64,000 nucleotides of DNA, from contig JAUKTV010000013.1 in the NCBI GenBank assembly GCA_030549205.1, forward strand, positions 558,001 to 622,000, in the 5' to 3' direction. This DNA is from Apiosordaria backusii (taxonomy: Eukaryota > Ascomycota > Sordariomycetes > Sordariales > Lasiosphaeriaceae). This document shows, in pieces, positions 1 to 12,046 of this stretch. How positions within the stretch are numbered: the first letter of the stretch is position 1; each line of letters begins with the position of its first letter. Made by a program: the position numbers and the translations under genes. The notes under the pieces were generated by a model. The model was given only the letters and a program-made list of their open reading frames with translations. It was not told the DNA's origin and did no database searches.

Positions 1-1325
1 CCCGCCCAGAGGGCAGAGTCAAAGTAGACAATCTGAAGCCGCTCGGGTATCTTAATCACGAGGGCAATATAAACGAAGCCCGACAGTAGCGTATTCCTAC
101 CCCATATCGACCATCAGTCACCTTACTTTCAGAGAGGGAGGAAGAAAGGGGACTTACACCAAAACACATGCATACACCCTCCCCTTCACCAACCCCACCG
201 GAAAAATTCCCTCAATCCTCACCTTCCCCGTCTGCTGCCCCCGGTACAAATACCGCTCCCACACCCCCAGAAAAACAAAACAAACCAGCGAAAACGCCAA
301 CGACCATATTATGACCGGGCTGTCCCACTTCCAGACAAAACTCCCCGCTTCTTGGAGGGCAAACACCAACAAAATCGACGCTAGGGCCAAGAGGGTGTTG
401 CCGATAAAGTCGATTTTGCCGAGTTTATGCCAGAAGCTCCCCATTTGGAGGGTGCTGTGTTGTTGATACTCTTCCTTCCGTGAGAGACTGGTGCTCTCTC
501 GAGGCCAGAGGAATAATATCCCAGCAATGGATACAACCCCAAAAGGAAGACTACCCCATGTTAGCTAGTACACAGGTAAAAAAGGGGGAGGACTACACAA
601 ACTTGATCCAAAAAACCCCCCTCCACCACCAACTCTCACTAATCCCCCTCCCATCACCGGCCCCAGCACAAAACTGACACTCAGCGTCACCCCCACCAAC
701 CCTCCCACGACCTCCGGCCTAGCAGGTCCTTGCTCAACCAGACAAACCTGCGCAAGTGAATACAACCCCGACCCTCCCACTCCTTGCACTGCCCTTCCCG
801 CAATCAACTGCGGCATCGAACTCGCCCAGCCGCACCAGACTGATCCGATGGTAAACAACACCCATGCTGATAGCAAGACGGCTTTACGGCCGTAGATATC
901 GGATAGCTTGGAGAACCCAACGGCAAAGGACATGTATGTTAGCAAATAAGAGAGGATGGTCCAGGGTATGTCTTGGGTGTTTTGGAATTCGTGTGCGATC
1001 TTGACAAGAGCGGTGGAGACGATGGAGGTGTCGAGGCAGGAGAACATTAGTCCTAAGCAGATTCTGAGATGAAGGTTAGCTAGGGGGCAGCAAAGGGGTA
1101 AGGGGAAGGGAAGGGGACATGCATAAGTGTTAGGAGGACCTGGCGTATGGCTGGTTTCTTTGAGAGCGATGTTGATGACTTCTCCTCTTCAAACTCGAGT
1201 TGTTCGGTATTATTGGTCATCGTTATCGACGACGAGATAGAACTGGGCGATGCGCGGAGGTGGTCCTCGCCTGCCATGGAGGACAGGGAGGGGTTAGGAT
1301 ACGAGAGCGTCATTGTTGTTGTCAT
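1..1325 (-). CDS. MFS drug-efflux transporter, partial, with an apparent one-base frameshift
   Basis: Proton-driven membrane exporter of the major facilitator superfamily, DHA14-like branch (family inference). Proposed exons on the minus strand are 1325-1123, 1063-603, 550-158 and 96-<1; the gene runs off the left edge. After a Ser-rich cytosolic N-terminus come LDTSIVSTAL (helix 1), a motif-A-like KLSDIYGRKA loop, GRAVQGVGGSG, and GPVMGGG (motif C). Intron 1 appears to be a GC-AG intron (GCATGT donor). Just after GPVMGGG the frame breaks in a run of five C (plus strand, 644-648). One more base restores the family sequence ISESWWWRGVFWIN, which splices exactly to LPFGVV in exon 3. The start is the first ATG in frame, at 1325. 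It may be a sequence error or a young pseudogene; the family call is firm, the exact function is not. Confidence 0.8.
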
Positions 1326-3968
1326 CGATAGCGTTTGTGAGTGGTGTTGTTGATGATGACAGTCCAAAAAAGAGAGTGTGTGGTGTCGTTGTTGTGCTGT
1401 GGTCTCCCTCCCGTAAACTGGCCAGGCGAGCCGGCTTAGCTTTCAGTTACTCCCCAAAACTTCAAGATACCCAAAAAAGAAAAGACCTCGGCAACAGTAA
1501 GGCCGGTGCGCAACGCAAGAATGAAAGGAAAGCCAGGAGTACAAAGTTGGGTTGTACTGGTTGGTCAAGTCTGGTCAGATGACGGAGTGAGTGAGTACCA
1601 GGCCCCAGTCTCCCAGTTCGATTCACCTGGGTAGTCGTACTTGCCCTCCCTCTCGCTCAAGGTGCACCCGCAAAGTTGCAGTCACGGTGCAAGTAAAGCA
1701 GCAACTAAAGACGAATGATGTTTGGTTGCAAAGGAAACACTTGGGAAAGAGGAGATCGGCCATCAAAAGCTAAAGAACTCTTCGTGGTTACCTTAAGTAA
1801 CAGCAATCCATTCTCAACGTTCACTTTCAACCACTGATTGCTGAGTTGGCTGACCACTTGACCAGACCGGCTCGCAGGAGACAGGCTTTTGCGAGCGGAG
1901 ATATGAGACAGGTTTGTATTTCTTGCAACGATCAAGAGACATCGAGAATATCCGCCTTGACCTGCAGTGTCTCTCTTTTCACTCTCGCCCGCGACAGCGA
2001 CGACGCCGGAAACAAGTGACGGACGGCTTGAAGCCGTTTTTGACGTGTTTTCAAGCCTGTGCTCCGTACGTGGTGCCACTTGAGCAACAGTCCCCCGAGC
2101 AAGACCAAGCAGAAGCCCTCTTGGCTGGTGGTTTGGGTCTGACCTGCCGAGACCGCATGTCTCTCAGAGGTGTGACAATGATACAATGAGCGATGACGGG
2201 TTGACTGTGCTGGGTATGACTCGCATACAAGATGCTCTTCCTGAACCAGGATACCCTCGGAAAACCAGAACGCCCAGAGGGCAGCTGCATATGAGAATCA
2301 CAATGCGGTGGCTTCGGGGTACAAGGTGCGTGGCTGGATCAAAGGGCTCGACTAACAGCATATCAAAGAGCCTGGCGTCTTCTTCCTCGAGAGTTGGTGG
2401 AAACAAGTGAAACACGGTGAGGTAAATCTCGATGACTGCCCTTTCCGTATGCTCATATGACTCTGTGTCATGTATGACCAGTATGATCAGCCGTGTTTAT
2501 CTGAAGTGCCCTAGTCTCAGGTGTCCTGACTTGAGGGAACAGTGGGAGGGGCTCTAGACGCGGGAATGCGCTCGTCCGGTCTTCCCGTGTGGGTGGTACA
2601 GATGCACCATACACATAGCAGTGCTGTTGTTGACGTTGTTGCCTTCTGGGGAGTGCGGGAGTGCAGCCTGCCGAATCTGCGCAACAATATCATGGAGCCC
2701 CAAGCTCGAATTGGTCAATTGCGGCATCTGTGGGTGCGGCAGGATCTGATGCAGTGCGATGAAACGGCGCGGTCCAATCGTCAAGATGGTAATATGAGAT
2801 GTTGGTGTGTGTCTCTGATATCTATATGCTGTCCCCATCGTGGCTGCCATCGGTCTTCATTTTTGCCTCGTCCCGCATCAAGACATGCGTATTGCATCGA
2901 GCCAGAGAGGTTTTTGTCATCCCCGGGAGACAGAAGATAGATTGCTTGCAGCGAAGGGGCGAGATCGGTTTCAGGGCTCGAGACAGTGGTATCCTGGGTA
3001 GGGAACATGGTAGCACCTCAGCCACTCAGCTTCAGCAGAGCGATCGAGGCAACAGCGGGTGTCTTGGAGAACAGGCGGATGTCTGATTTAAGAGGGGAAG
3101 GCGTGCCGTTGCGGTGCATGCTGCTCGATTTGGGGGTCTGGGTTTTCTTTTGTGGGTGTTGTGGGGAGATTTTGGAAGGAATCGGTGTTGTGTGTGGGTG
3201 ATTCCACGTTGGCACGGGCAAGGGCAAACCGAGCTACAGAGGGGAGAGGGGAGAGGGGAGAGAGCGACTGTTGCTCCTGCCGCTTTTGTCTTCCCTCATC
3301 AGCAACGCCCGTCTCTGTCAGAGAATCCGGAACATGATGATTGGCTGCAAGATTTGCCCAGTTCATGGATGATGATGATAGAATTGACATGTAAAATAGC
3401 TGATGGTGCGTCGTGAAGCTCTTTCTTCGATATACATTATACCGAGCTTCCTCAACTTACTGACCTCATCCACGTTCACCATCAGCCCACGACAAAGCGC
3501 GAATAACCGAAACACCGAGACTTCGTCACTTCGGATGATACTTGGCCTAATAAAACAGAGGCAAAAAAGCAATGGCCCTATCGTGTGGTGGAAATCAAGC
3601 TCAACGTGGGGTCGATATGAAGCATCCGATGTTGCACTCCGCCTGTACGGTAAGCTCCAAGGATTGATTGATATAATGGTCTCCGCCAGTTCGTCAGTGT
3701 TCTTGTTGACAAGCTGACCGCCATCAGAACAGGTGAAAGTTTGCGAAGTTATCTCTTGACCGGCAATCAGTCAAAGCCACTCAAGGCACCACTGGCGGCC
3801 GTAGCTTTATCGGTGACAATGGATAGAGTGGATTCGAAGCCAGTACTTATACCTGCCTCATAGCCAATGTCCCTGAACATCTAATCACCAGCATCCGTCT
3901 TTTTCTGTTAAACTCTAGCCAACTCAACCCTCAACCTTCAACACCCAACAGCCGTTTCAGTCGCCATC
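1326..3968. other. Intergenic region without a recognisable gene
   Basis: About 2.6 kb between the divergent MFS transporter and the small secreted protein. Short overlapping open frames occur on both strands but none shows family resemblance, splice signals or consistent codon use. A short purine repeat (three copies of a GGGGAGA-like unit) lies near 3240-3262. The stretch presumably holds both promoters. Confidence 0.5.
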
Positions 3969-4441
3969 ATGCAGCTCACCAAGTTCGCCGCTGCCTTCAT
4001 CGGCCTCTTCACCGCCGCCGAGGCCGTCAAGAACTGCCAAACCTACACAGCTGATGTGAGGGAGACTTCATGGAACTCCCCCACGGAGCTCGACTGCTAC
4101 GCCATCCAAGCCAGCGGCGAGAGCCAGGAATACACTGTGTAAGTCTTTCCAGACCCCAAGCAACACTTCCACAACCACCCAGTTGACACTTGAATAGCAC
4201 CTGGAAGGGCCCTGACGGCCAGAAGAAACTCGCCAAGTCCGGCACCTGTACCTTGAGTGTTCTCGTCAACGGCGACGACAACGAGATCACCTTCGGCAAC
4301 CAGGATGTCGCCGAGGTCACCAAGTTGGCTATCGGGAAATTCTCGCAGACTTTTGACGGTGTCCTTCGGCTTGGTGGACAGGGCACGATGGTTTGCGATG
4401 GCAAGCTGGCCAACTGGGCCATGAACTCCAATGCCATGTAA
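3969..4441 (+). CDS. Small secreted cysteine-containing protein (effector-like)
   Basis: Two exons, 3969-4138 and 4198-4441, encode 137 residues. The intron has a GTAAGT donor and a TAG acceptor. Residues 1-19 form a signal peptide: basic residue, hydrophobic core, then a likely cleavage after AEA. The mature part of about 118 residues has four cysteines (C23, C43, C74, C123), enough for two disulfides, and no membrane segment. Size, secretion signal and even cysteine spacing match the loose class of fungal small secreted proteins. I do not recognise a specific family. It could be a host-interaction protein or an antimicrobial, but nothing in the sequence decides this. The gene stands alone, with over 1.4 kb of non-coding sequence on each side. 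Confidence 0.8.
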
Positions 4442-5867
4442 TGGATCGGCTGCTGTGGGGGATGTCAGACGTGAGAGACGGGAATAGATTAATTCGGGGG
4501 GTTGTTCAGACGCCGCTGGCGGTATGAGTAGCGGGTGAGATGGAGGTAGATCTGAGAACGTAAGCAATCAATCTTGACGAATGGCTTGCTCAAACCACAC
4601 ATTGGCTTGTAGGCAGTGCGGGTGATTAAGCAGAGTTTGGCAGTTAGACGTGGACTATACCGTTCTGTTATATGTGGAATGCATGATGAGAAAAAGGAGA
4701 AAAAGGTTCTGAAAATATCAACAAGCTCACCGAGTAACTCCCCGGTGGGAGAGGTAGTCGGCTACGAAAATCCTTAGAGAGGGTTTTACTTCGGATTCGA
4801 ACGGGCCCTCTTGTTTGGTAAAATCCTGTCTTTCACAAGATCTACCCTCGACTCTCAGTACCGTTAAGCCATTGGCTACCTACCTAAACTGGAAGTGTCG
4901 AATATATATACTGTGTGAGGATGGAGCAGCAGTAGGCAGCAGTTACATGATGTGGAAGGAGCAACTTGAGGTTGGCTGTTTGTTTACATTGGGCACGGCC
5001 CACTTTACCCCTGAGATGCCCCTTCCCAAACTGCGTTCTCTCTTTCAAGAAGGAGCGAGGAGGTGCAACACGGATAATCACGCCTGATAAATGACATGAC
5101 CTCATCATGATGGGCCACGTCAGTCGAGCCTTCCCGTCTTAATCTACTCGCCAGCCCCAGCAGTAACAGCTGCCAGCTGCTGCTGACAGTTTGACGGCGC
5201 ACAGAATGGGGCCTTGGGGTTTCATCTTCGTCAGACACGGAAAACGGCACTCTAAAAACACATCGATTTCAACCTTGAGTATACTGAGATTTCGAGGCTC
5301 GCAGTTGAATCCTTTTCGCCACTATGGAACTGCCTGGATTGTTTTGCGACGTTACTCTTCTTCATAAGGCAGTTTTTTTCTCCTCAAAATGCAAGCCGCA
5401 TTCAACACTCAACAAATTCCATCTCGATCGTCACACCACATAGCTGCTTCCCCTCACTTGTTTCGGATGCTTGCTGTCAACCCCATCTACTGTTTCCGAA
5501 TTCGCAGCTCGAGTTCTGTTTGTTGTTGGTCATGCCGCGCGCCAGCAAAGTCCACTGAGCTCACAGAGAGATAGCTAGCCCTAGTATGGGCGGTATCACG
5601 GCCACCGGTCCGACGGACGAAAACAAGCTGCATACTCGAACCATCCCCCCCCCCTTTTCCCACGGCCGACTCGTACCCGACTGTCCCACAGATCTCCAAG
5701 TGCGTCATGAGTTGATCTCGTCATAAAACACATCGACGGCTAGGCTCGTGTCTTGGTTCCTGTCTCTGTTGACCTTTCCCGTCTCACGTGGGTTTGCCGT
5801 CATGCCTTGATGACACCAACTATCAGACTCCAAATTTTGGCGATCCCTTTTCGGATTCTCGTCAGAC
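4442..5867. other. Intergenic region
   Basis: About 1.4 kb between two plus-strand genes. It must hold the 3' end of the secreted-protein gene and the promoter of the next gene. I see no gene, RNA or clear repeat in it. Confidence 0.5.
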
Positions 5868-6960
5868 ATGGAGCCGTCCGCGAACCAAACCCGCACTGGC
5901 AAGTTGCGCCAACTGGTCTCCAGCGTCCATCGTCATGTGAAGACGAGGAGCAGGTCTATGTTGTCTCCGTCTGAGACTTCCACGGAACTGAAACAGTCCG
6001 ATTTGCAACGCTGCATTGCCACGGTCAATTCATACGCTAACCATCTGGGAGAGCTGAAGGGGCTTTGGGATCAGCATAACCACCTTCTTTCATCTCAACC
6101 TGAGAGCAAGCAGCGGATTGATCTCATCATCCAAAAGTCACAGGATGATATCGAGCACTGCGGTATGCCAGTATTCTTCCTTTAATACCGATCACCGATA
6201 CTAATTCTGACGTTCAGAAAGGATCCTGCGACGATGCTCATTAGCTGAACTTGACGATGACGGCGAGACTCGGATGTGGCGAAAGCTGAGGTGGGAGCTC
6301 ATCGACAGGCACAAGTTCGAACACCACAAAGCCCAGGCCGAGCGTAATGACAACACCATCACAACTCATATCTTTGCCCTTCATCATCTCATCCTCGACC
6401 GGGCTGTCAGCAAGCTGCTCAACGGCGTCAGGACTCCATCAACAAATGCAAATGGGATGACTGCAAATAACGGCAATGGGCTCAATGGACAACCCCCAGC
6501 AAGTACAGGACTGACGGTACCTCGACTAGTTGTTACTCGTCCTGGTCTTCCTGCTAGCCCCCGGCCAGTGCGTGGTACCAGGACGCCTCCACCTCCCCGA
6601 CCTGTCCTCTCTGGAAAGGGAAAGCAAACGGCCGAGCAACGGCAAAGACCTTCATCTGAGCCTTTGCGCCAGCAGCAGACAATAATGACGGGACAAGCAT
6701 GTTGCAATCATAAGGCATGTCACAGTCAAGGGAACCATGATTTGGCGATCGAGGAGGAACAAGCCGTGCCAGCACAGCAACCAGATAACCCTGCGGTGGA
6801 CAACATGACAACTTCAACCACGGACGTCGCGGCAGAACCCACGTCAACACCTCAAACCGGGGACCAGGGAGAGACGAGGCTTGCAGGGGGGCCGTGCTGC
6901 AGCAAAGGGGAGAATATGGGTCTGGGTTCGAATGGCACTGGTGTCAGACTCGTTCACTGA
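5868..6960 (+). CDS. Hypothetical protein with helical N-terminus and low-complexity C-terminus
   Basis: Two exons, 5868-6162 and 6218-6960, give 345 residues. The intron has a GTATGC donor, a perfect TACTAAT branch point and a CAG acceptor, which makes the gene model solid. The N-terminal 150 residues are charged and probably helical: a basic start, then a QRCIATVNSYANHL-type segment that continues across the splice. The rest is rich in Pro, Thr, Gln and Asn and probably disordered. It includes a small Cys/His group (CCNHKACHSQGNH) and a CC pair near the end; these do not match a zinc-finger spacing I know. No signal peptide or membrane segment is seen. I do not recognise the family. Confidence 0.7.
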
Positions 6961-7443
6961 TGGATGCATGGGGTCTGGAACCTTTAAAGGGGCGGAATCT
7001 TCACGGCTATGATGAAAATGCTTGTACTATATACTTTTTTCTTCTTGTCTTTTCTTCTCTTTCATGCAGAGTTTGACCAAATTGACGGACGGAGGATGGG
7101 ATGGATAATATAGCATATAACTGCTTGTACGGGATGGGCTCTCTGACGGTTCATCAAGGCACCACACACTCATTTTATAAATCAAAACCTGAATAGATGC
7201 ATGATGGCTTGCGCTCTTGCCTCCACAAGATTGCTGTGGTTGATGATGGTCAGTTTCAGTGATGATTTGACGATTCGACTATGAATTATGTAACTACGAA
7301 TAATGCCTAGCTTGCTAGATGAGAGTGTGTTTTGCTGAACAGAAATATTTCGCTGTGCTTGCTTCCCAGTTGTGAACTTGCTTCCGGCTTCCCGTTATGA
7401 TATTAGAAATATCTCGATGATTATGCTCTTCACTTCACCTGCT
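6961..7443. other. Convergent intergenic region
   Basis: About 480 bases between the 3' ends of two convergent genes. It is AT-richer than the flanks and presumably holds both 3' untranslated regions. No gene is seen. Confidence 0.5.
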
Positions 7444-9443
7444 TCACTCGGTCTTGGTCTCCTCAGTCTTGACCTCCTCCTCTTTAGTCTCAGCAGCAGC
7501 AGGGCTTTCCTCCTCCTCCTTGACCTCAGTGATGGTAGCCTGCTCCTTTTGCTCCTTGGCCTGCCAGACCGCCTCGATGATGCTCATTCTGCAGCCTTCT
7601 GGGCGGGTAACACCCTGTAATTTTTACAGTCATTAATATCCTGTATATAAGGGGGGTGGGGTGGGGTGAGTGGGTGGGTGAGTGGGTGAGTGAGTGGGTG
7701 AGTGAGTGGGTGAGTGGGTGAGTGAGTGGGTGGGTGAGTGGGTGGTGAGTGAGAATAACATTACCTTGAAAACAAACCGCCCCTTTTCCTCGTGTCCCTC
7801 CCCAGCCTTTTGGAAGAGCTCTCTGAACTCTCGCTCGGTGCGCTCCTGCGCGTTGAGGAGGCTGAGCATGACCACGTCCATCCTGCGCATGACCTTTTCG
7901 TCCCAGGGGTCTTGTTGGCCGGAGGAGGAGCCTTCGAAGAGGCAGTGGTCGTTGATGATGATGCGGGCGTTGGGCTTGAGGGCGGGGATGAGGTTGCGGA
8001 GGAGGAGGAGGGCGTAGGGGGTGGAGTAGTTGTGGAGGATCCAGCGGAAGAAGTAGACTTTACATTGCGGAGGTTTGTTAGTGGGAGACGGGATAATGGG
8101 GGGAAGGGGTTGGAGGGGGTTAAAATAAGGGTAAGGGGGGGGGGGGGGGGCGGGTGGTTAACATACCATCCGCGTCCTTGGTGACCTGTTCAGTAAAGAA
8201 ATCATGAGCCAGAAGGGTGATCCTCTCCGCAACCTGCGGATCACTCGAAATCGGCTTCGGCGCGCTCTCCACGGTCCTCTGCAGGTCCTGCACCACAAAC
8301 CTCATATTCTTGTATCTCTCCGCCAGCGCGACGCACATAAACCCATGACTGCCCCCCACATCCACCAACGTGCCCCCCCTAGCATCAATCTCACTGAAAT
8401 CATACCCGCCCTTTTCCACGTCCACAAAGTAAAACGGCTCGTACCCCTCCCCTCCCGTCAAAGAAACCATGGCTTTACCCATCCGCTTGGCGCGGTTGGG
8501 GTCCTTGCCAAAGGTGACAAACATGGGCTCCTTGTCGACGGTGTTGAAGGCGAACTGGAACCCGGTGCGGGTGAGGGAGGTGGCTTCGGGGTGGGCTTGC
8601 AGGGCTTGGAGGACGTGGGCGGAGGCGGGGAGGATGTCCTCGCCGTTGAAGCCGACCCAGGCTTGGAGGTCATCATCGAGGGCGAGGATCTTGGAGGCGG
8701 CGGTGTGAGCGATGTAACCGGGGGTGGGTTCGGAGAAGATTTTGTTGGTGATGGATAGGCGGAGGAGGCGGGCGAGGTTGATGGGGTCGAGGGGGGTTTT
8801 GGATTGGAGGTCGGGGAGGGAGATGGGGGCGTCGAGGGGGACGAGTTTGGCGATGCCATAGTGGTTGATTGCTGCTAGGGCAAGGGTGTCGAGGAACTTT
8901 AACGGGATATATGTCAGTATTGTGAGGATGATATAGGATAATGAAGAGCGAGTAACGTACCTCCCAAATCCCCCACCTCACACTCTCCCTCGGCCCATGA
9001 GCCAGCAACCCCAGCTCCTTCGTCGCGGAAATAATCGCCTTCCTGCTCTGGGCGATCTCATCCGGCAGCTTGGGGAAATCCGCGGGGGCATCCACGTCAA
9101 AGCTCGGCATGGGGAGGTCGTGCTCCTTCATGTACGCCTCGAGCTTTTCGGTTTCTTTGGTAATCTTTTGGGCCAGGGCGATCATCTGTGACGTGGATGG
9201 CGCCACCGGACCCGGGGCCACGGACGGGGTAGCAGACTTGGGCGACGACGCCGCCGCGCTAGCACCGTTGGTCGTCCCCACGGTGTCCTTACTGCCGAGC
9301 AACGATGCAGAGAGGGCGGAGAAGGAGCGTCTGTTTGACTTTTTGATATCCTTGGTCTCCTTGGTTTCCTTAGTCTCTCCCTCCGCCGCAGGGGAGTTGG
9401 AGGAGCTGGAGCTGAACAGAGAGCTGAGCTTGAGCTTGGCCAT
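7444..9443 (-). CDS. SAM-dependent O-methyltransferase (plant-type, class II)
   Basis: Transfers a methyl group from S-adenosylmethionine to a hydroxyl, usually of an aromatic secondary metabolite (family knowledge; substrate unknown). Four exons, 9443-8961, 8896-8167, 8057-7765 and 7614-7444, encode 558 residues. A winged-helix dimerisation region precedes the SAM-binding motif VDVGGSHGF (about residue 336). The catalytic-type His lies in FRWILHNYS (about 413), followed by LKPNARIIINDH. The conserved C-terminal MSIIEAVW is present. Two things are unusual for the family: a Ser/Lys-rich extension of about 90 residues at the front (with repeated KET units), and a charged tail of about 40 residues after the usual end, rich in Glu and Lys. 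No other biosynthetic genes lie beside it. Introns 2 and 3 contain G-rich simple repeats. Confidence 0.88.
7656..7754. repeat. TGGG/TGAG tandem repeat inside an intron
   Basis: About 100 bases of alternating GTGAGTGGGT-type units fill most of intron 3 of the O-methyltransferase gene, so the transcript carries a C-rich CACCCACTCA repeat. The intron is lengthened to 150 bases by it. The unit resembles a donor-site sequence (GTGAGT) only on the strand opposite the gene. Confidence 0.85.
8135..8150. repeat. Poly-G tract (16 G)
   Basis: Uninterrupted G run inside intron 2 of the O-methyltransferase gene, so C-rich in the transcript. The length is likely unstable or poorly resolved in sequencing. 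Confidence 0.85.
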
Positions 9444-12046
9444 GTTGGATGCTGTTGAGATTTTGTTTGTCTTGGACTGATAAGAGGCAAGAATTGAATC
9501 ACACACAATGGCAACTTATACCCGTCTACCTGAGAAGATGGGAATACCGAAAGCTTGGATTCCGCCAGTTGAGAGCGTCCTACCTAAGGAGGGTCCGTTA
9601 GTCGAGTCCAATTGGTACGATTTCTTGTCATCGATGAGGTCAGATGAACATCCCAGAGTGAAGAGAATGGGCGGATGGGGGATGAGTTCGGTCAGGTAGC
9701 TCGGTCTCAAGCAGTCAAGCCATAAGCCGATATATCGATCATGCGCAACTCCCCCCCAGATAATAAGCAGCCATAAGAAGTGGTCACGTCTCTCGGTATA
9801 TACGTATATATCCATTGCTGGCCAAAGTGACAGCTCACAACCGACGTAGACAAAAGAAGAAAAATCCCCATACCCGTAAGTATCCCAAAAAAAATTCAAC
9901 TGTGGCCCACCACAAGGTGAAACCTAAAGTCAAAGAAGTAGTCTGGTTCCGGTGAGGTTGAAATCTGCATAAGTTAGGATCCGACCGAAGGGTACCAACG
10001 TGGGACAAGGCGACCCGGGAGCCGTCTCGCTGGTAACGTACTATGCAGAAATGGCGTGGGATTGTCTCAATTTAGGGTTGGTTACACCGAAATACAAAAA
10101 TGTCAACGTCGGCGAAAAATAGTGATCACGTCCGCTGTTTTTTTTTTTTTTTTTTTTTTGCCAGCGAAGCGACGGATCAGATGTGGTTGATGGGTGATCG
10201 GTCGATATCTTCCGCGGTCTGATGTTCGTTCGTGGTGGTGTGTACGAAAAAGGGGATGGCAGGGATCTCCTTGCCCGAGACTCTGGGTCGATATGCTTCT
10301 TCTTCTCGGATGAGGGTCAAGAACAAGTGGAAAAGTAGAGGGTTACAACCCGTTATGATAGGAGCAGCAGAAGTCCTACAAAAAGAAAGCAGAGAGAGAA
10401 AAACGCAGGTTGCCAGTTCGCTTTATTGCCTTTTTGGCAAAAAGACCCAGCCAGACGGGGACCACCTCATTCCACCCACTCCCCCCAGGATAGAGCCAAG
10501 AGGGGGGTTCGTGAAAGACACCAAACCCCCTTTGGAGGAGGGGATGATTATCCCATCCAGTTGGGACTTTGGCCCCGCTGCCGCGGGTACTCCCCCTTGC
10601 AGGTGGTGCAGCAGCGCCGTCTCTTTTTGGTTTGTGCAGGCTAATGCATCCGCGAAGAAGGATAGTGTGGTGTTTCAGCAAACTATCGTCGTTTTTTCTC
10701 TGGTATACACTACACAGTAGAATCCGTGATACCGTCGTGTCGGTTCTGGTTCGAACAATTCTTTCTGGCGTTGATATCCATTATTTTAGTGATTCCCCCA
10801 GTTGGGATTGGGATGGGTTTGTCTCAGTGAACGGGGCGCCCCGCTATGCCTGCCGAGACCACAGGCAATTTTATCCATGTACTGTACATATTTGGCTGGG
10901 GGTGAGGGCGGGGGTTGTGAACTACCTATCCCACTCTCCCGGGCCACCTCATGTCCACTCAACACAATTCCCAAGGGATGCAAGTCAGTCAAATTGAATC
11001 ACGCACTTTGCTGGGGTTTCTAGTGGAATATGTATGTATGTACATACAGCAAGCTGGCCGTGGGACGTTTTGATTGGGTGTTTTTGCCAAAGTGGAACAT
11101 CCGCATGAGGTGGGCGTCCCAGGGGTAGGGTGCCGGGTCGGGTTTGTCTCTCCGAGGACCATTTGAGAAGGCGGGGACATGAAGTGATCACACCACAAGG
11201 ACCTGACCCGACACCTTGGCTGCTTAATCTGCTGGGATACTGGGATACGGATACGTTTATGTATTACAATCCTACTCTACCGGATTGGCTTTGTTGCAGG
11301 GAAAGAAGATGCGTTTGTCAATTGTGATAGGCTGGGAAAGTCCCGACTGCTTCTAGTCTAGTGCTGGTGCTATCCAGACAATGGGATCCTGCTTCATGGT
11401 TTCCAGCAAGGTAAGGGGACTGGAGGAAAGTATGTAGAGGCGCTGTATCCATAGCTTCTGCTTCTGCTTCTCTCTAGCTGCCCTGCCCGTAGCAGTTCGC
11501 TGCTCGTCACGTCCTGTCATGTCGCCGGCATCATGCCCCAAATTAAGACAGCTCTAGTCGAATAACGGTGAGATGCATATGACATGACATACGTGTTTAT
11601 TGTACATAGTGTACATAACAAATTAGTGAAAAATAGGCTCACTGCATTAGCGTACATCAGTCATTCATTCTTTTTAGTGGATTGCTGTCCAGTGTTGCTG
11701 TCATACTCAGGAATGATATTCTCCAGCTTTGGACAAGCGGTCAAGACCACCCACCCGCCACTCTCCTGCGTGCTGCATGTCTCACCCATGCGCTGTGCTT
11801 CTCAGCATTGTCTTGACAGCTCCCACCATCACCTCAAAGTACTTGATCGTTACACCCATGCTTCACACCCTAGCATTGATACCGGGACAGCCAGGATTCA
11901 ACCATGACATGACGTGCATTGTCAAAACCAACAGAGTAGCATCATCAAACTCCAAAAGAAAAACAAGATTGGTATCGTGCATAACCATAACCATAACAAA
12001 CTGACCTCCAAAAACTGTAACAAGCCTCCAAAAACCATCCCTCCCA
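9444..12046. other. Intergenic region without a recognisable gene
   Basis: About 2.6 kb between the O-methyltransferase start and the 3' end of the LaeA-like gene. A 22-base T run lies at 10138-10159. Several overlapping open frames between 10230 and 11330 lack splice signals, family resemblance and consistent codon use. The left part should be the promoter of the methyltransferase gene. Confidence 0.5.

Noticed and set aside
1585..1640. tRNA-like TTCGATTC arm
   Set aside because: The flanking stem would close a ten-base loop, and no acceptor stem, anticodon arm or proper A box is present.
10232..11330. Several overlapping open frames of 60-160 codons
   Set aside because: They have no common strand, no splice signals and no recognisable domain, and low-complexity C/G runs keep frames open by chance.
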